Of a stretch of 64,000 bases of DNA, positions 34,654 through 44,426 are shown piece after piece. Source of the stretch: Methylomonas albis. Lineage in GTDB: Bacteria; Pseudomonadota; Gammaproteobacteria; Methylococcales; Methylomonadaceae. Made by a program: the position numbers and the translations under genes. Every line of letters starts with the position of its first letter. The first letter of the stretch is position 1. The stretch spans positions 4,712,001 through 4,776,000 of the forward strand of contig NZ_JACXSS010000001.1 in the NCBI RefSeq assembly GCF_014850955.1, read 5' to 3'. Under the pieces are notes generated by a model that ran no database searches, had not been told where the DNA came from, and saw only the letters and a list, made by a program, of their open reading frames with translations.

Positions 34654-34943
34654 AAAGGTATGCGCCGTAGAAAGCTAACGAGTGATTAGATGGTTTCTGT
34701 ATATCTTCCAAAGCCTGATGATAGACGGTTTTGCCTTCAAGTAAAAACGATCTCCCCTTTTCATGCCACAATCAATCGATTGGCCATCAAGCCGGCGTAG
34801 CCTGGATGAAGCGAAACGCAATCCGGGTTAAAATCAACCACCCCTTATTCCGCGTTGCTAGATACGTGCTACAAGTTGGCCCCTATTTCCCTCCAAACCC
34901 TACCTCCCCCGCGTTTTACAGGTAAAATACCTGCCTGTTTTTA
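34654..34943. other. Intergenic region upstream of valS
   Basis: About 290 bases between divergent genes. It contains a dispersed repeat (34791-34832, GCGTAGCCTGGATGAAGCGA and following). I see no T-box or other leader for valS. Confidence 0.45.
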
Positions 34944-37775
34944 ATGCAAGCTCAACCGACACAGAACATGGACAAAACCTATTCCCCGCACGCAATCGAA
35001 CAACGCTGGTATCAACTTTGGGAACAGAGCGGTTATTTCGCCGCTAAACAAGAGGGAGAGTCGTATTGCATCATGATTCCGCCGCCCAATGTCACCGGCA
35101 GTTTGCATATGGGGCATGCGTTTCAGGACACCATCATGGATGCCCTGACCCGCTATCACCGCATGAAAGGCTACAACACACTTTGGCAACCAGGCACCGA
35201 CCATGCCGGTATCGCCACGCAGATGGTGGTGGAACGTATCATCAACGCCGACGGCAAAACCCGCCATGACTTAGGCCGCGAGGCGTTTATCGAAAAAGTC
35301 TGGGAATGGAAAGAAGAGTCCGGCGGCACCATCACCCGGCAATTGCGGCGCATGGGTTCGTCACTGGATTGGGAAAAAGAGCGCTTCACCATGGATGACG
35401 GCATGTCCGATGCGGTGCAGGAAGTGTTCATCAAATTGTACGAAGAAGGCCTGATCTATCGCGGCAAGCGTTTGGTTAACTGGGACCCGGTGTTGCACAC
35501 CGCAGTCTCCGACCTGGAAGTGTTGTCCGAAGAAGAAAACGGCTCCATGTGGTATATGCGTTACCCGTTGACCAACGGCACCGGCCATTTGTTGGTGGCG
35601 ACCACGCGTCCGGAAACCATGCTGGGTGACGCGGCGGTGGCGATTCATCCTGACGACGAGCGCTACAAACATCTGCTGGGCGAATTTGTCGAATTACCGC
35701 TGACCGGCCGCCGTATTCCTGTTATTGCTGACGAGTATGTCGATCCGGAATTCGGTACCGGCTGCGTGAAAATTACCCCGGCGCACGACTTCAACGACTA
35801 CGAAGTTTGGTCAAGACACAAACAGGTCTCCGCCATCGCCGACCTGCCGCATGGCGGCCTGATCAATATCTTCACAGTCGATGCGGCGATACGCGGCAAC
35901 GATGACGAATATACATTAATCCCCAATGCCTACATCGGCCTGGATAGGTTCGAAGCCCGTAAACGCATAATCGCCGATCTGGATGCCCAAGGCCTGCTGG
36001 AAAAAATCGCCGACCACAAACTAATGGTGCCGCGCGGCGACCGCACCGGCGCGGTGATCGAACCTTTATTGACCAACCAGTGGTACGTGAAAATCGCCCC
36101 GCTGGCCAAGCCAGCCATCGAAGCGGTGGAAACCGGCGCGATCAAATTCGTGCCGGACAACTGGAAAAACACTTATTTTGAATGGATGCGCAACATCCAG
36201 GATTGGTGTATCTCCCGGCAAATCTGGTGGGGTCACCGCATACCCGCTTGGTATGACGACCAGGGCAACACCTACGTCGGCCATAATGAAGCCGAAATCC
36301 GCGCCACGCATGGCTTGGCCGCCGATTATCCGCTCAAGCAAGACGACGACGTACTGGATACCTGGTTTTCGTCGGCGCTGTGGCCGTTCTCGACCCTGGG
36401 CTGGCCGGATAAAACGCCGGAATTGGCGGCCCATTACCCCACCAGCGTACTGGTCACCGGTTTCGACATCATCTTCTTCTGGGTCGCCCGGATGATCATG
36501 ATGGGCCTGAAGTTCCAAGGCGAAGTGCCGTTCAGGGAAGTGTATATCCACGGTCTGGTGCGCGATGCCGAAGGACAGAAGATGTCCAAGTCCAAAGGCA
36601 ACGTGCTGGACCCTATCGACATCATCGACGGCATTGATCTGGAAACATTGGTTGTCAAACGCACCACAGGTCTAATGCAACCGCAAGATGCTCCCAAAAT
36701 AGAAAAAGCTACCCGCAAACAATTCCCGGACGGTATTCAATCGTTCGGTACCGATGCGCTGCGCTTTACCTTTGCTTCGCTGGCTTCGACCGGCCGCGAC
36801 ATTCGCTTTGACTTGCAACGTACCGAAGGCTACCGCAACTTCTGTAACAAATTGTGGAACGCGGCGCGCTACGTGTTGATGAACACCGAAGAGCAAGACA
36901 ACGGCATCGACTGCGCCGACTGCACTTATAGCCAGGCAGACTTGTGGATACTGTCGCGCCTGAACCGCACCATCGCCACGACCAGCGACGCCATCAACAG
37001 CTACCGCTTCGACTTGGCCGCGCAAGCGATCTACGAATTCACCTGGAACGAATACTGCGATTGGTATCTGGAGCTGGCGAAAATCTCGCTGCAAAGCGAA
37101 GACCTGACCCTGCAACGCGGTACTCGCCAAACTTTGTTGCGCGTGCTGGAAACCGTTCTAAGATTGGCGCACCCGATTATGCCGTTCATCACCGAGGAAA
37201 TTTGGCAACGGGTTGGACCGTTGGCTGGCGTCACCGCTGCCACCATTATGCTGCAGCCGTATCCGGAAAGTGACCGCGCGGCGATCAACACCGATGCCGA
37301 AACCCAGGTGCAATGGGCGATGGATTTCATCCTGGGGATTCGCAGAATCCGCGGCGAAATGAATATCGCCCCCGGCAAACCCCTGAACGTGCTGTTACAA
37401 AACGGCAGCGCCGCTGACCAGGCCTATCTCAAAGAAGGCGAAAGCTATCTGTTGAAACTGGGCAGGCTGGAAAGCATCACTTGGCTTAATACCGACGACA
37501 ACACGCCGGAATCGGCGATTGCGCTGGTCGGCGACATGAAAATCCTGATTCCGATGGCCGGCCTGATCGACAAAGACGCGGAACTGGCGCGGTTGGAAAA
37601 AGAAATCCAGCGCATCGAAAAAGAACTGCCGCGCATCGAAGGCAAACTTGGCAATGCCGCGTTTGTCGACAAAGCGCCGCCGGAAGTGATCGATAAAGAG
37701 CGGGAGAAACTGGCAGGACTACAATCATCTTTAAAAAACCTGAACGAGCAATTCGCCAAAATCAAAGCCTTGTAA
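34944..37775 (+). CDS. valS: Valyl-tRNA synthetase
   Basis: A class I synthetase of 943 residues (935 if the ATG at 34968 is used) that charges tRNA-Val. The HIGH-like motif is 'HMGH' near residue 55 in '[15 protein letters not shown]'. The editing domain has '[17 protein letters not shown]'. KMSKS is intact near 546 ('[10 protein letters not shown]'), and a C-terminal coiled coil ('[20 protein letters not shown]') grips the tRNA. Full length and undamaged. The HDOD gene starts 4 bases after the stop, so the two may be cotranscribed. Confidence 0.97.
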   Translation: MQAQPTQNMDKTYSPHAIEQRWYQLWEQSGYFAAKQEGESYCIMIPPPNVTGSLHMGHAFQDTIMDALTRYHRMKGYNTLWQPGTDHAGIATQMVVERIINADGKTRHDLGREAFIEKVWEWKEESGGTITRQLRRMGSSLDWEKERFTMDDGMSDAVQEVFIKLYEEGLIYRGKRLVNWDPVLHTAVSDLEVLSEEENGSMWYMRYPLTNGTGHLLVATTRPETMLGDAAVAIHPDDERYKHLLGEFVELPLTGRRIPVIADEYVDPEFGTGCVKITPAHDFNDYEVWSRHKQVSAIADLPHGGLINIFTVDAAIRGNDDEYTLIPNAYIGLDRFEARKRIIADLDAQGLLEKIADHKLMVPRGDRTGAVIEPLLTNQWYVKIAPLAKPAIEAVETGAIKFVPDNWKNTYFEWMRNIQDWCISRQIWWGHRIPAWYDDQGNTYVGHNEAEIRATHGLAADYPLKQDDDVLDTWFSSALWPFSTLGWPDKTPELAAHYPTSVLVTGFDIIFFWVARMIMMGLKFQGEVPFREVYIHGLVRDAEGQKMSKSKGNVLDPIDIIDGIDLETLVVKRTTGLMQPQDAPKIEKATRKQFPDGIQSFGTDALRFTFASLASTGRDIRFDLQRTEGYRNFCNKLWNAARYVLMNTEEQDNGIDCADCTYSQADLWILSRLNRTIATTSDAINSYRFDLAAQAIYEFTWNEYCDWYLELAKISLQSEDLTLQRGTRQTLLRVLETVLRLAHPIMPFITEEIWQRVGPLAGVTAATIMLQPYPESDRAAINTDAETQVQWAMDFILGIRRIRGEMNIAPGKPLNVLLQNGSAADQAYLKEGESYLLKLGRLESITWLNTDDNTPESAIALVGDMKILIPMAGLIDKDAELARLEKEIQRIEKELPRIEGKLGNAAFVDKAPPEVIDKEREKLAGLQSSLKNLNEQFAKIKAL

Positions 37776-37779
37776 TCCG

Positions 37780-39222
37780 ATGACCCCTACCGGCACCACG
37801 CAGAAGCCACCGCAAACCCTGGACGAATGGGTAGAGCTACTGCGTGTGCAGGAAATGCCGATTTTCTCCAACACCGCGCATAACATCTACGCGGCGTTGG
37901 ACGACAGGCACAAGGGGGCAATCGAGCTGGCAACGGTGATTTTGCAAGACCCCAATCTCACTGCCAAGTTGTTGAAGGTGGGTAGCAGCCCTTATTACAA
38001 CCCCTCCAAACAGAAGATGAGCACCGTATCGCGAGCCATCGTGGTACTGGGTGCAGAGGTGATTCGGGAGTTGACGCTGGCCTGCTCGTTTTTCGAAGCC
38101 ATGCTGTCGTCCGCCAACAAAGACCGAGCCAATCGGGAGATCGCGCTGGCTCTGCACGCTGCCGTACAAGCCAAGGACTTGGCACTGAGCATGGGCGACA
38201 CCTCGCCCGAGGAAGTGTTTGTCGCGGCCCTGCTGCACAATATCGGCCATATCGCCTTCTGGTGCTCCGGCAATCCGCAATCCAAAAAAGTCCACGAACA
38301 GATCGAAAAAAGCGGACTGAATACTCGCGAAGCCGAAAAAAAAGTGCTGGGCTTTACCTTACAGGATCTCGGTAAGAAGCTCAGCAAATCCTGGTGCTTG
38401 AGCGGCTTGATAGAAGCGGCCATCGCCAAACCCGACTCCGCGGAGAAAAGGGTACAGATGGTGCAACTGGGACATCAGATCTGCGCCGCACTAAAAGCCG
38501 GCCACGATTCAGAGGCGATGCAGGCTTGTCTGCAGAAAGTCGCCGCATTCACCGGCTTATCCCCGGAAATCCTGAAAACCAAAATAGACAAAAACACCTC
38601 TGAAGCGGTACATATCGCCCGGCAATTTGGCGCCAACGATGCTTCCAAATTCATCAGTACCGAAGCCATCATCGCCAAATTTGAAGAAGCGGAAGAAGAA
38701 AAGGCCGATAAGAAACAGCTGCAATTTCAAATTTTGCAAGACATCAGCAGCCATATCAGCGGTCAGATCGATCTGAACGGGCTATTTGAAATGGTACTGG
38801 AAGGCATACACCGCGGCGTGGAGATGGACAGAACCCTGTTCATGCTGATCAGTCCGGATAAACAGACCTTGAGTGAAAAGTTTTCCTTGGGCTGGCAAAA
38901 AACCACGCTCGACCAAAAAATGCGCATCCTCAATTCCGAGGCCTCCGCGAACTTATTGTTTCATGCCTTACAGCAACCGGAAGGCGTCTGGCTGTTTCCC
39001 GAGCAACACCACCAACTTTACACGCCACAAATTCGCCAACATTTCGGCGAATATGAGTGCTTCATTTTTCCGGTTTATGCGGAAAAAAAGACTGTAGGCC
39101 TTATTTATTGCGACCACTCGATTCATGGACTACCCTTAACCCGCGAGGATTTCATCGCAGCCAAGCATTTTGCCAAACAGGCGCATATCGGTTTAACCCT
39201 ATACTGTATGAAGAGCCACTAA
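37780..39222 (+). CDS. HDOD-GAF signalling protein
   Basis: A 480-residue cytosolic protein. Residues about 10-225 form an HDOD domain, a degenerate HD hydrolase fold used as an output or scaffold domain: 'DPNLTAKLLKVGSSPYYNPS', 'TVSRAIVVLGAEVIRELTLACSFFE', 'FVAALLHNIGHIAFW'. A charged coiled coil (about 290-315) leads to a GAF domain (about 320-475, 'LFMLISPDKQTLSEKFSLGW', 'VYAEKKTVGLIYCDHS'). It probably senses a small ligand and acts with the double receiver encoded 3 bases downstream. The partners and the output are unknown. Confidence 0.85.
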   Translation: MTPTGTTQKPPQTLDEWVELLRVQEMPIFSNTAHNIYAALDDRHKGAIELATVILQDPNLTAKLLKVGSSPYYNPSKQKMSTVSRAIVVLGAEVIRELTLACSFFEAMLSSANKDRANREIALALHAAVQAKDLALSMGDTSPEEVFVAALLHNIGHIAFWCSGNPQSKKVHEQIEKSGLNTREAEKKVLGFTLQDLGKKLSKSWCLSGLIEAAIAKPDSAEKRVQMVQLGHQICAALKAGHDSEAMQACLQKVAAFTGLSPEILKTKIDKNTSEAVHIARQFGANDASKFISTEAIIAKFEEAEEEKADKKQLQFQILQDISSHISGQIDLNGLFEMVLEGIHRGVEMDRTLFMLISPDKQTLSEKFSLGWQKTTLDQKMRILNSEASANLLFHALQQPEGVWLFPEQHHQLYTPQIRQHFGEYECFIFPVYAEKKTVGLIYCDHSIHGLPLTREDFIAAKHFAKQAHIGLTLYCMKSH

Positions 39223-39225
39223 ACT

Positions 39226-40020
39226 ATGACCGATATTCAGATTGCCAGTCTTCAAGTCTTTCTCGTCGAACCTTCGCATACCCAGCAGCAGATCATCTCG
39301 CATTATTTGCACGACTGCGGCATCAACGATATCACCTGCCTAAATAGCGGCAAGGATTTATTCGAACACTTACAGCACACCCGCCCCGATCTAATTATCA
39401 GCGCAATGTATTTGCCGGACATGACCGGCGTGGAGTTGGTACACGCGCTACGCAACGACGACGCCTCCTATGAAATGGCCTTTTTGCTAATTTCCAGCGA
39501 AACCAATATCAAATATCTGGAACCGATCCGCCAGGCCGGCGCGATTGCGATACTACCCAAGCCGTTTACCTTGCAGGCATTAGAAACCGCGCTGCATTCC
39601 ACGATGGAATATGTTCGCCCGGAAAAACTTAACCTGACACACCTGGATATTGAAGACCTGCGCGTACTGCTGGTGGACGACAGCGAATTCTCGTTGAAAT
39701 ATCTAACCAAAGTTTTCGAAAACATAGGCATCTATCAGATAGTCACGGCTCACGACGGTAACCAGGGCTTACAGATATTCAATCAACAGTATTTCGACCT
39801 CGTCGTTACCGACTACAACATGCCGAAAATGGATGGTCTAGAACTGGTCGATCATATCCGTAACCATCCTGAACGCGGCTCGGTGCCCATTTTGATGGTC
39901 ACCAGCGAGCAAAACCTAAGTCGCCTGGCGGCAATTGAAAAATCAGAAGTATCCGCAATACTCGACAAGCCGTTCGAAGCAACCTCAATCAAACGCCTCC
40001 TCATTAATTTACTCAATTGA
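39226..40020 (+). CDS. Double-receiver protein, first receiver degenerate
   Basis: A 264-residue protein made only of two receiver domains. The second (about 145-264) is complete: acid pair in 'VLLVDDSEFS', phospho-acceptor Asp196 in 'LVVTDYNMPKMDG', Lys in 'ILDKPFE'. The first (about 8-128) has lost the key residues: 'VFLVEPSHTQ' replaces the acid pair, and Ala60 in 'LIISAMYLPDMTG' sits where the Asp belongs, while 'ILPKPF' keeps the Lys. The first domain should therefore work as an unphosphorylated protein-binding module. CheY-like output without DNA-binding domain suits control of HDOD or chemotaxis partners on either side. Confidence 0.85.
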   Translation: MTDIQIASLQVFLVEPSHTQQQIISHYLHDCGINDITCLNSGKDLFEHLQHTRPDLIISAMYLPDMTGVELVHALRNDDASYEMAFLLISSETNIKYLEPIRQAGAIAILPKPFTLQALETALHSTMEYVRPEKLNLTHLDIEDLRVLLVDDSEFSLKYLTKVFENIGIYQIVTAHDGNQGLQIFNQQYFDLVVTDYNMPKMDGLELVDHIRNHPERGSVPILMVTSEQNLSRLAAIEKSEVSAILDKPFEATSIKRLLINLLN

Positions 40021-40172
40021 GCTAATCTTGTCTGGCAGGAATAACCACATGCCAAGTGCCGCTATTGCACTCGCAGATCGAGTTATTCTCCGAGGCGCCC
40101 CGTTAAGCGCATCTAGTTTTGAATAAAAACCGCATGGATAACAACCAATAGCTCCAAATCAAGGTACGGAAT

Positions 40173-40712
40173 ATGAAGCCCAATATCACGCCCAACAATA
40201 CCGAAAAAAAACTCGGGGACGAGGATTTTATCGTTTCAAAAACCGACAGCTCGGGCCGCATCACCTATGCCAATCGTATTTTTATGGATATTGCCGGCTA
40301 CCCCGAACATGAGTTACTGGGCATACAGCACAACATCATCAGACATCCGGATATGCCTCGCGGCGTATTTAGATTCATGTGGAATACCTTAAAAGCCGGT
40401 GACGAATTTTTCGGCTTTGCCAAAAACCTCTGCGCAGACGGCGCTTATTATTGGGTGTTTGCCAACATAACACCGGATTTCGATAACGACGGCAAATTAC
40501 AAGGTTATTATTCCGTGCGTCGCAACCCACCACGTTCAGCGCTGAATATCCTGATACCGGTATATCAAGAGATGCTGGCAATAGAAAAACGCAGCTCTGC
40601 CAAGGAGGCGCCTGATAAATCGCTGGAATATTTATTGGATGTCGTGCAGCAATCCGGCAGTTCAAACTACAATAACTTGGTATTGAGTCTCTACAAACCG
40701 AATGGAGTGTAA
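40173..40712 (+). CDS. Aer-like PAS domain protein
   Basis: A 179-residue protein with one PAS domain at about 17-130: 'DFIVSKTDSSGRITYANRIFMDIAGYPEHELLGIQHNIIRHPDMPRGVFRFMW' (spread over about 20-72), 'LKAGDEFFGFAKNLCADGAYYWVFANITP'. This is the Aer/energy-taxis type that usually binds FAD. It has no membrane or signalling domain of its own. The chemoreceptor gene begins 3 bases after its stop, so the pair may work as a split Aer: sensor in one chain and signaller in the other. Confidence 0.85.
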   Translation: MKPNITPNNTEKKLGDEDFIVSKTDSSGRITYANRIFMDIAGYPEHELLGIQHNIIRHPDMPRGVFRFMWNTLKAGDEFFGFAKNLCADGAYYWVFANITPDFDNDGKLQGYYSVRRNPPRSALNILIPVYQEMLAIEKRSSAKEAPDKSLEYLLDVVQQSGSSNYNNLVLSLYKPNGV

Positions 40713-40715
40713 GTC

Positions 40716-42182
40716 ATGAGTTCAAGCGCCAATATTCCCTTTCTGAACTCCAAGCTCAACTATGCCGTTACCGGCATCCTGCTGTCCGCCATTGCAACTT
40801 TTGTCTATATTCTGCTCACACAAGGTTTCTCAGCGCTGGCATTGATGCTGATTTTGCCGTCGCCCCTGGTGGCGTTTGGCCTCTGGCGAACCGGCAAGCA
40901 ATGTCTTGACGTCCTGGACCGCATCCAACGGGTATTGGAAAGAACCAATCATGGCGAACTCTATCATCGCATTACCCAAACCCGTGGCATGGGTGAAATT
41001 GGCAAAATAGCCTGGGAATTGAATGAAACGCTCGACATCATGGAATCTTACTTCAAGGAGATCAACACCTGCTTCCAGCATGCCTCCAGTGGCAATCATG
41101 AGCGTTATGCATTGGTGGACGGATTTCCCGGCTTGCTGAAACAATCCGCTAAAAACATGAACATTTCCATCAAACATATGGATGAAAATGACAAACTGAT
41201 GATTAAACGGCGTTTATCCGCTGGTTTGCACGCGCTGAACACCTCAAATCTGCTCACAAATTTGAAAGGCAATCAAGCCGATCTGCTGAATATTACCGAG
41301 CAAATGCAAAAGGTGGAAAATATCGCCACGGAAACCGGTCAAAACGCCGATGCCAGCCTGTCGATTGTGGAAACTATCAGCAACTCATTGTCCGACATCA
41401 ACGCCAACGTTCATTCGGTCTCAAACGTCATCGGCGCCTTAATTAACGACAGCAAAAAAATAACTGAATCGCTATCGATGATCACCGGCATTGCCGATCA
41501 AACCAATTTATTGGCCCTGAATGCCTCGATCGAAGCGGCCAGAGCCGGCGAACACGGCCGGGGCTTCGCAGTCGTTGCGGACGAAGTCAAAAATCTGTCC
41601 GAACACACTAAGGACGCAGCGCTTGAGGTGTCGAGAACCCTGAGAGCTTTCAATAAACGCGTCGAGCAAATGCATGTGGAAGCGGACACATCCGCCTCGC
41701 TATCTCAAGAGATATTGGCGCAAGTAAATTCATTCCGCCAGCAATTTTCCAATCTTTCCACCTCCGCCAAAATATCGGTCGATTACATCACGTATGCCAA
41801 GGATAAATCCTTCGGGGTATTGGCCAAACTCGACCATATCGTTTACAAACAAAACGGCTATGTAGCGATTGAAACAGCCAACGACTGTCCTCAACACCAA
41901 GCCATCATGGTGGATAATCATAATTGCCGGCTCGGGAAGTGGTATTACGAGGGCCTGGGCCATGAAAAATTCAGAACGACCGCTGCTTACGCCAAATTGA
42001 ATCAGCCCCATGCCGACGTGCATAAAACCACCCAATACGCCTATGAAGTTTCTCGTAGTAAATGGGTGGAAAATCCGGCCATGCTCGACGAAATCATTCG
42101 GCAAATGCAACTATCCGAGCAAGCCAGCGCCGATGTCATGCGATATATAGATGATATGGTTGAAGAGAAACACATAAGGTAA
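40716..42182 (+). CDS. Methyl-accepting chemotaxis protein with CZB domain
   Basis: A 488-residue chemoreceptor. Two hydrophobic helices near the N terminus (about 15-55, '[18 protein letters not shown]' and '[15 protein letters not shown]') leave no real periplasmic domain. A HAMP-like or helical stretch follows. The signalling hairpin tip, '[34 protein letters not shown]' (about 260-293), is intact. The C terminus is a CZB zinc-binding domain: His/Cys ligands in '[16 protein letters not shown]' and 'PHADVH'. CZB domains sense zinc or oxidants such as hypochlorite. With the PAS protein upstream it suggests redox or energy taxis. Confidence 0.9.
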   Translation: MSSSANIPFLNSKLNYAVTGILLSAIATFVYILLTQGFSALALMLILPSPLVAFGLWRTGKQCLDVLDRIQRVLERTNHGELYHRITQTRGMGEIGKIAWELNETLDIMESYFKEINTCFQHASSGNHERYALVDGFPGLLKQSAKNMNISIKHMDENDKLMIKRRLSAGLHALNTSNLLTNLKGNQADLLNITEQMQKVENIATETGQNADASLSIVETISNSLSDINANVHSVSNVIGALINDSKKITESLSMITGIADQTNLLALNASIEAARAGEHGRGFAVVADEVKNLSEHTKDAALEVSRTLRAFNKRVEQMHVEADTSASLSQEILAQVNSFRQQFSNLSTSAKISVDYITYAKDKSFGVLAKLDHIVYKQNGYVAIETANDCPQHQAIMVDNHNCRLGKWYYEGLGHEKFRTTAAYAKLNQPHADVHKTTQYAYEVSRSKWVENPAMLDEIIRQMQLSEQASADVMRYIDDMVEEKHIR

Positions 42183-42215
42183 GCATCTCAACGCATTATG
42201 CAAATTTTGCTTGAT

Positions 42216-42731
42216 CTAACTCCCCAAATATTCGACCGTCACTTCCGCCAGCCCACGCATGCCGATCTGTTCCGCCGCTCCCTGGGACAGATCGATAAGT
42301 CGATTCGCCTTAAAAGGCCCTCTATCGTTGATCAGCACATCCACTGAACGGCCGTTACGCAGATTGGTAACCCGAACTTTGGAAGGGATAGGCAGGGTTT
42401 TATGCGCAGCCGTCATGCCACGCGGATCGAAACGCTCACCACTGGCGGTAAAATTGCCGGACTCGGCACCATACCAAGAAGCCAAACCCTGCGCTTTGTA
42501 CCCCAAGGCGGTTTTCATCGGCGAGTAGGTTTTACCTTTAATTCTGTAAGATTTGCTGTAAGCGGTTTTTGTCGTGTCCGGCAGTAAAGCCTGATCGTCG
42601 CTGGGTTGCTGCGGCGGCATGACGGAACAGCCGCTGAGCAGGCTGAAAAACGTCAGTGGCATAAATACTAGGCGTCGTAACGCAATAAGGCTGAATCGAC
42701 TTGAAAAAGCCGGTACCGAGTTTAAGAACAT
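42216..42731 (-). CDS. rlpA: RlpA-type septal lytic transglycosylase lipoprotein
   Basis: A 171-residue outer-membrane lipoprotein with lipobox 'LLSGC' (Cys35). The DPBB domain (about 80-170) carries 'GLASWYGAESGNFTASGERFDP', 'TAAHKTLPIPSKVRVTNLRNG' and 'VLINDRGPFKANRLIDLSQGAAEQIG'. RlpA cleaves glycan strands lacking stem peptides at the septum. There is no SPOR domain after the DPBB, so it is the short form. It lies convergent with the chemoreceptor gene. Confidence 0.88.
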   Translation of the reverse strand: MFLNSVPAFSSRFSLIALRRLVFMPLTFFSLLSGCSVMPPQQPSDDQALLPDTTKTAYSKSYRIKGKTYSPMKTALGYKAQGLASWYGAESGNFTASGERFDPRGMTAAHKTLPIPSKVRVTNLRNGRSVDVLINDRGPFKANRLIDLSQGAAEQIGMRGLAEVTVEYLGS

Positions 42732-42837
42732 ACGTTATTTCTCCGCGTGATAGGCTGCTTAAACCAAACAGCCTTCAATGGATGGTCTGGAAAGATTTAG
42801 AAGAGATTGCTAAGCGGGTTTCAGCTGGCCTGGTTAC

Positions 42838-43233
42838 TCAGTTAACTACCCGATGGCCGCGTTGACGTAAGCAGTTGTTGTATGCATTTTTATACCGATC
42901 TTCGGATTGAATGCCTTGCTTGGATGCGCCGCCGATACCGCCCGCAGCCGCACCGATAGCCGCGCCTTTTCCCGGGCTGCCGAGCACGGCGCCCAAAGCC
43001 GCGCCACCGGCTGCGCCAATCAGGCCGCCGACGCCGGCGCCTATTGCCGTTTCCTTCACCGTGCCGCCCGATGCTTGCGAGGCCAGTTGCTGGCACTCAT
43101 GCATGTCCTGATTCAAGCGATAAGAGTTTTGATTGTTGTAGGTGTCGACGGTTGGCGTCCAGCCGGTTTGCGAGGCGCAAGCCGATAGTATTAGACAGCC
43201 GACAGCGACTGAACAGAGAGGTACCTTTGCCAT
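42838..43233 (-). CDS. Glycine-zipper lipoprotein
   Basis: A 131-residue lipoprotein with lipobox 'LSAC' (Cys18). The middle is a glycine zipper, 'GAGVGGLIGAAGGAALGAVLGS' followed by 'AAIGAAAGGIGG' (about 66-105), which inserts in or packs against the outer membrane. The C terminus 'QSEDRYKNAYNNCLRQRGH' is typical of YMGG-like glycine-zipper lipoproteins. Its ATG overlaps the stop of the upstream gene (TAATG), so the two are translationally coupled. Confidence 0.78.
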   Translation of the reverse strand: MAKVPLCSVAVGCLILSACASQTGWTPTVDTYNNQNSYRLNQDMHECQQLASQASGGTVKETAIGAGVGGLIGAAGGAALGAVLGSPGKGAAIGAAAGGIGGASKQGIQSEDRYKNAYNNCLRQRGHRVVN

Positions 43234-43613
43234 TATCTATTCATCCCGTTACCAATCCACGAACCGGCAGCGGCACCAATACCGGCCGCCAATGGATCGC
43301 CACGGCCCATTTCATAACCCATCGCACTGCCCACCATTCCGCCGACCAAGCCTTGCGGAGAACGCTGGTCGTAAGCACCGTATCTGACAGGCGGTGGGGG
43401 TGGTGGCGCATAATAGCGCTGTTGCATAGGCACGTATTCCACTACTCGTTCGGGCACATACACGCGCTCCACGGGGTAAGCCGGGTAATACTCATACCCA
43501 TGATCACGATGATGATGGTGTCCGTGATGACGATGTTCGCCCCAATCGCCATCGGCCAACGCCACTGACGAAAACAATAAACCGATCAATATAACTTTTG
43601 TCATTCTGAACAT
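43233..43613 (-). CDS. His-rich glycine-zipper secreted protein
   Basis: A 126-residue exported protein: signal peptide 'MFRMTKVILIGLLFSSVALA', then a His-rich stretch ('HRHHGHHHHRDHGYEYYP'), a Tyr/Pro-rich part with a run of prolines, and a C-terminal glycine zipper ('GLVGGMVGSAMGYEMGRGD', 'GIGAAAGSWIG'). The His cluster could bind metal. The start at 43613 follows AAGGAGTTAACT; a longer frame from 43652 has none. It is coupled to the glycine-zipper lipoprotein by a TAATG overlap. Confidence 0.72.
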   Translation of the reverse strand: MFRMTKVILIGLLFSSVALADGDWGEHRHHGHHHHRDHGYEYYPAYPVERVYVPERVVEYVPMQQRYYAPPPPPPVRYGAYDQRSPQGLVGGMVGSAMGYEMGRGDPLAAGIGAAAGSWIGNGMNR

Positions 43614-43892
43614 AGTTAACTCCTTGTTTGGGAAATTATTCAGTTGCGGCAAATTCTAGGGACGTTGGCTTAAAACAGAATTAAGCGCAGATTATGATCG
43701 GATTAAGAATACAGCCCCGATGATCCGGGCCTTACAGGCAAACAAGACGACCATCAAGCCGAAGACACCACCTCCGAAATACCCACCCGCAACGAATTTT
43801 CGCGCAGACGCTACAGCATGCCTTGTCATATTTTTGTCACGCTCGAACTCTATACTCGCCGCATGTTTATTGGGTTATGTGAGGAGTTGGTT

Positions 43893-44096
43893 GTGTTAAA
43901 TCGAATGAGAGAAATGGCTTCGCGAGCTTGCATCGCCAATGATATTGACAGCGAAGCGTTTTTAATGAGCGCCGAACACGTCCTGCCGGCGGAAATGATG
44001 CGGTTATTTTCCGGAAACCCCCGTGCAACTCACCGCGGCATGAGCAACGGCAAAGCCGGATTAACGCTGGATGAGCATGAATTGGCGCTAGGCTAA
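43893..44096 (+). CDS. Small hypothetical protein
   Basis: About 67 codons if started at the GTG at 43893, which follows GAGGAG at 6-base spacing; the frame also extends upstream to an ATG at 43818. Residues such as 'MASRACIANDIDSEAFLMSAEHVLPAEMMRLF' look like two short helices. No family recognised. It ends 14 bases before the MITE. Confidence 0.35.
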   Translation: MLNRMREMASRACIANDIDSEAFLMSAEHVLPAEMMRLFSGNPRATHRGMSNGKAGLTLDEHELALG

Positions 44097-44110
44097 TACC
44101 AATACCGCTA

Positions 44111-44281
44111 TTAATTCTACTTTGTCGGATTAGTGGAATTACATCTCTGTAGTCCGTCGTTTCGGCAGGGATTGCCGAAATCCGGACCCATGGACGGATC
44201 GAAGCTTACCATCCACGGCACTGGATACCCGCTTCCCAGCGGGTATGACGACTTTTTTGTAATCTGACAAAGTAGAATTAA
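44111..44281. repeat. 171-bp MITE with 22-bp terminal inverted repeats
   Basis: Ends are 44111-44132 (TTAATTCTACTTTGTCGG...) and 44260-44281, matching at 21 of 22 positions as inverted repeats. The interior has a hairpin, ATACCCGCT with AGCGGGTAT, found in many dispersed repeats. It has no coding capacity. Part of a second copy forms the left edge of the window (1-55). Confidence 0.82.
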
Positions 44282-44426
44282 CCCGTGCCTTAAATTCCGG
44301 TCGCCTGTATGCCCTTAGAGACTGAGCCGTTCGCTGAGCGGACTTGTGCTGAGCGAAGCCGAAGTAGCCGAAGCGAATTTCCGGAATTTTTCATTCATCC
44401 TGCGGGTAAGTCAGATTTGGATCGGA
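44282..44426. repeat. Dispersed repeat between MITE and membrane protein gene
   Basis: Contains GAGCCGTTCGCTGAGCGGAC and TGTGCTGAGCGAAGCCGAAG, a GC-rich intergenic repeat type with CTGAGCG-containing arms. No gene seen. Confidence 0.4.

Noticed and set aside
34944..37775. Unusual insertion in ValS near the KMSKS region
   Set aside because: The segment after KMSKSKGN matches the normal layout of long bacterial ValS (RTTGLMQPQ followed by GTDALRFT).
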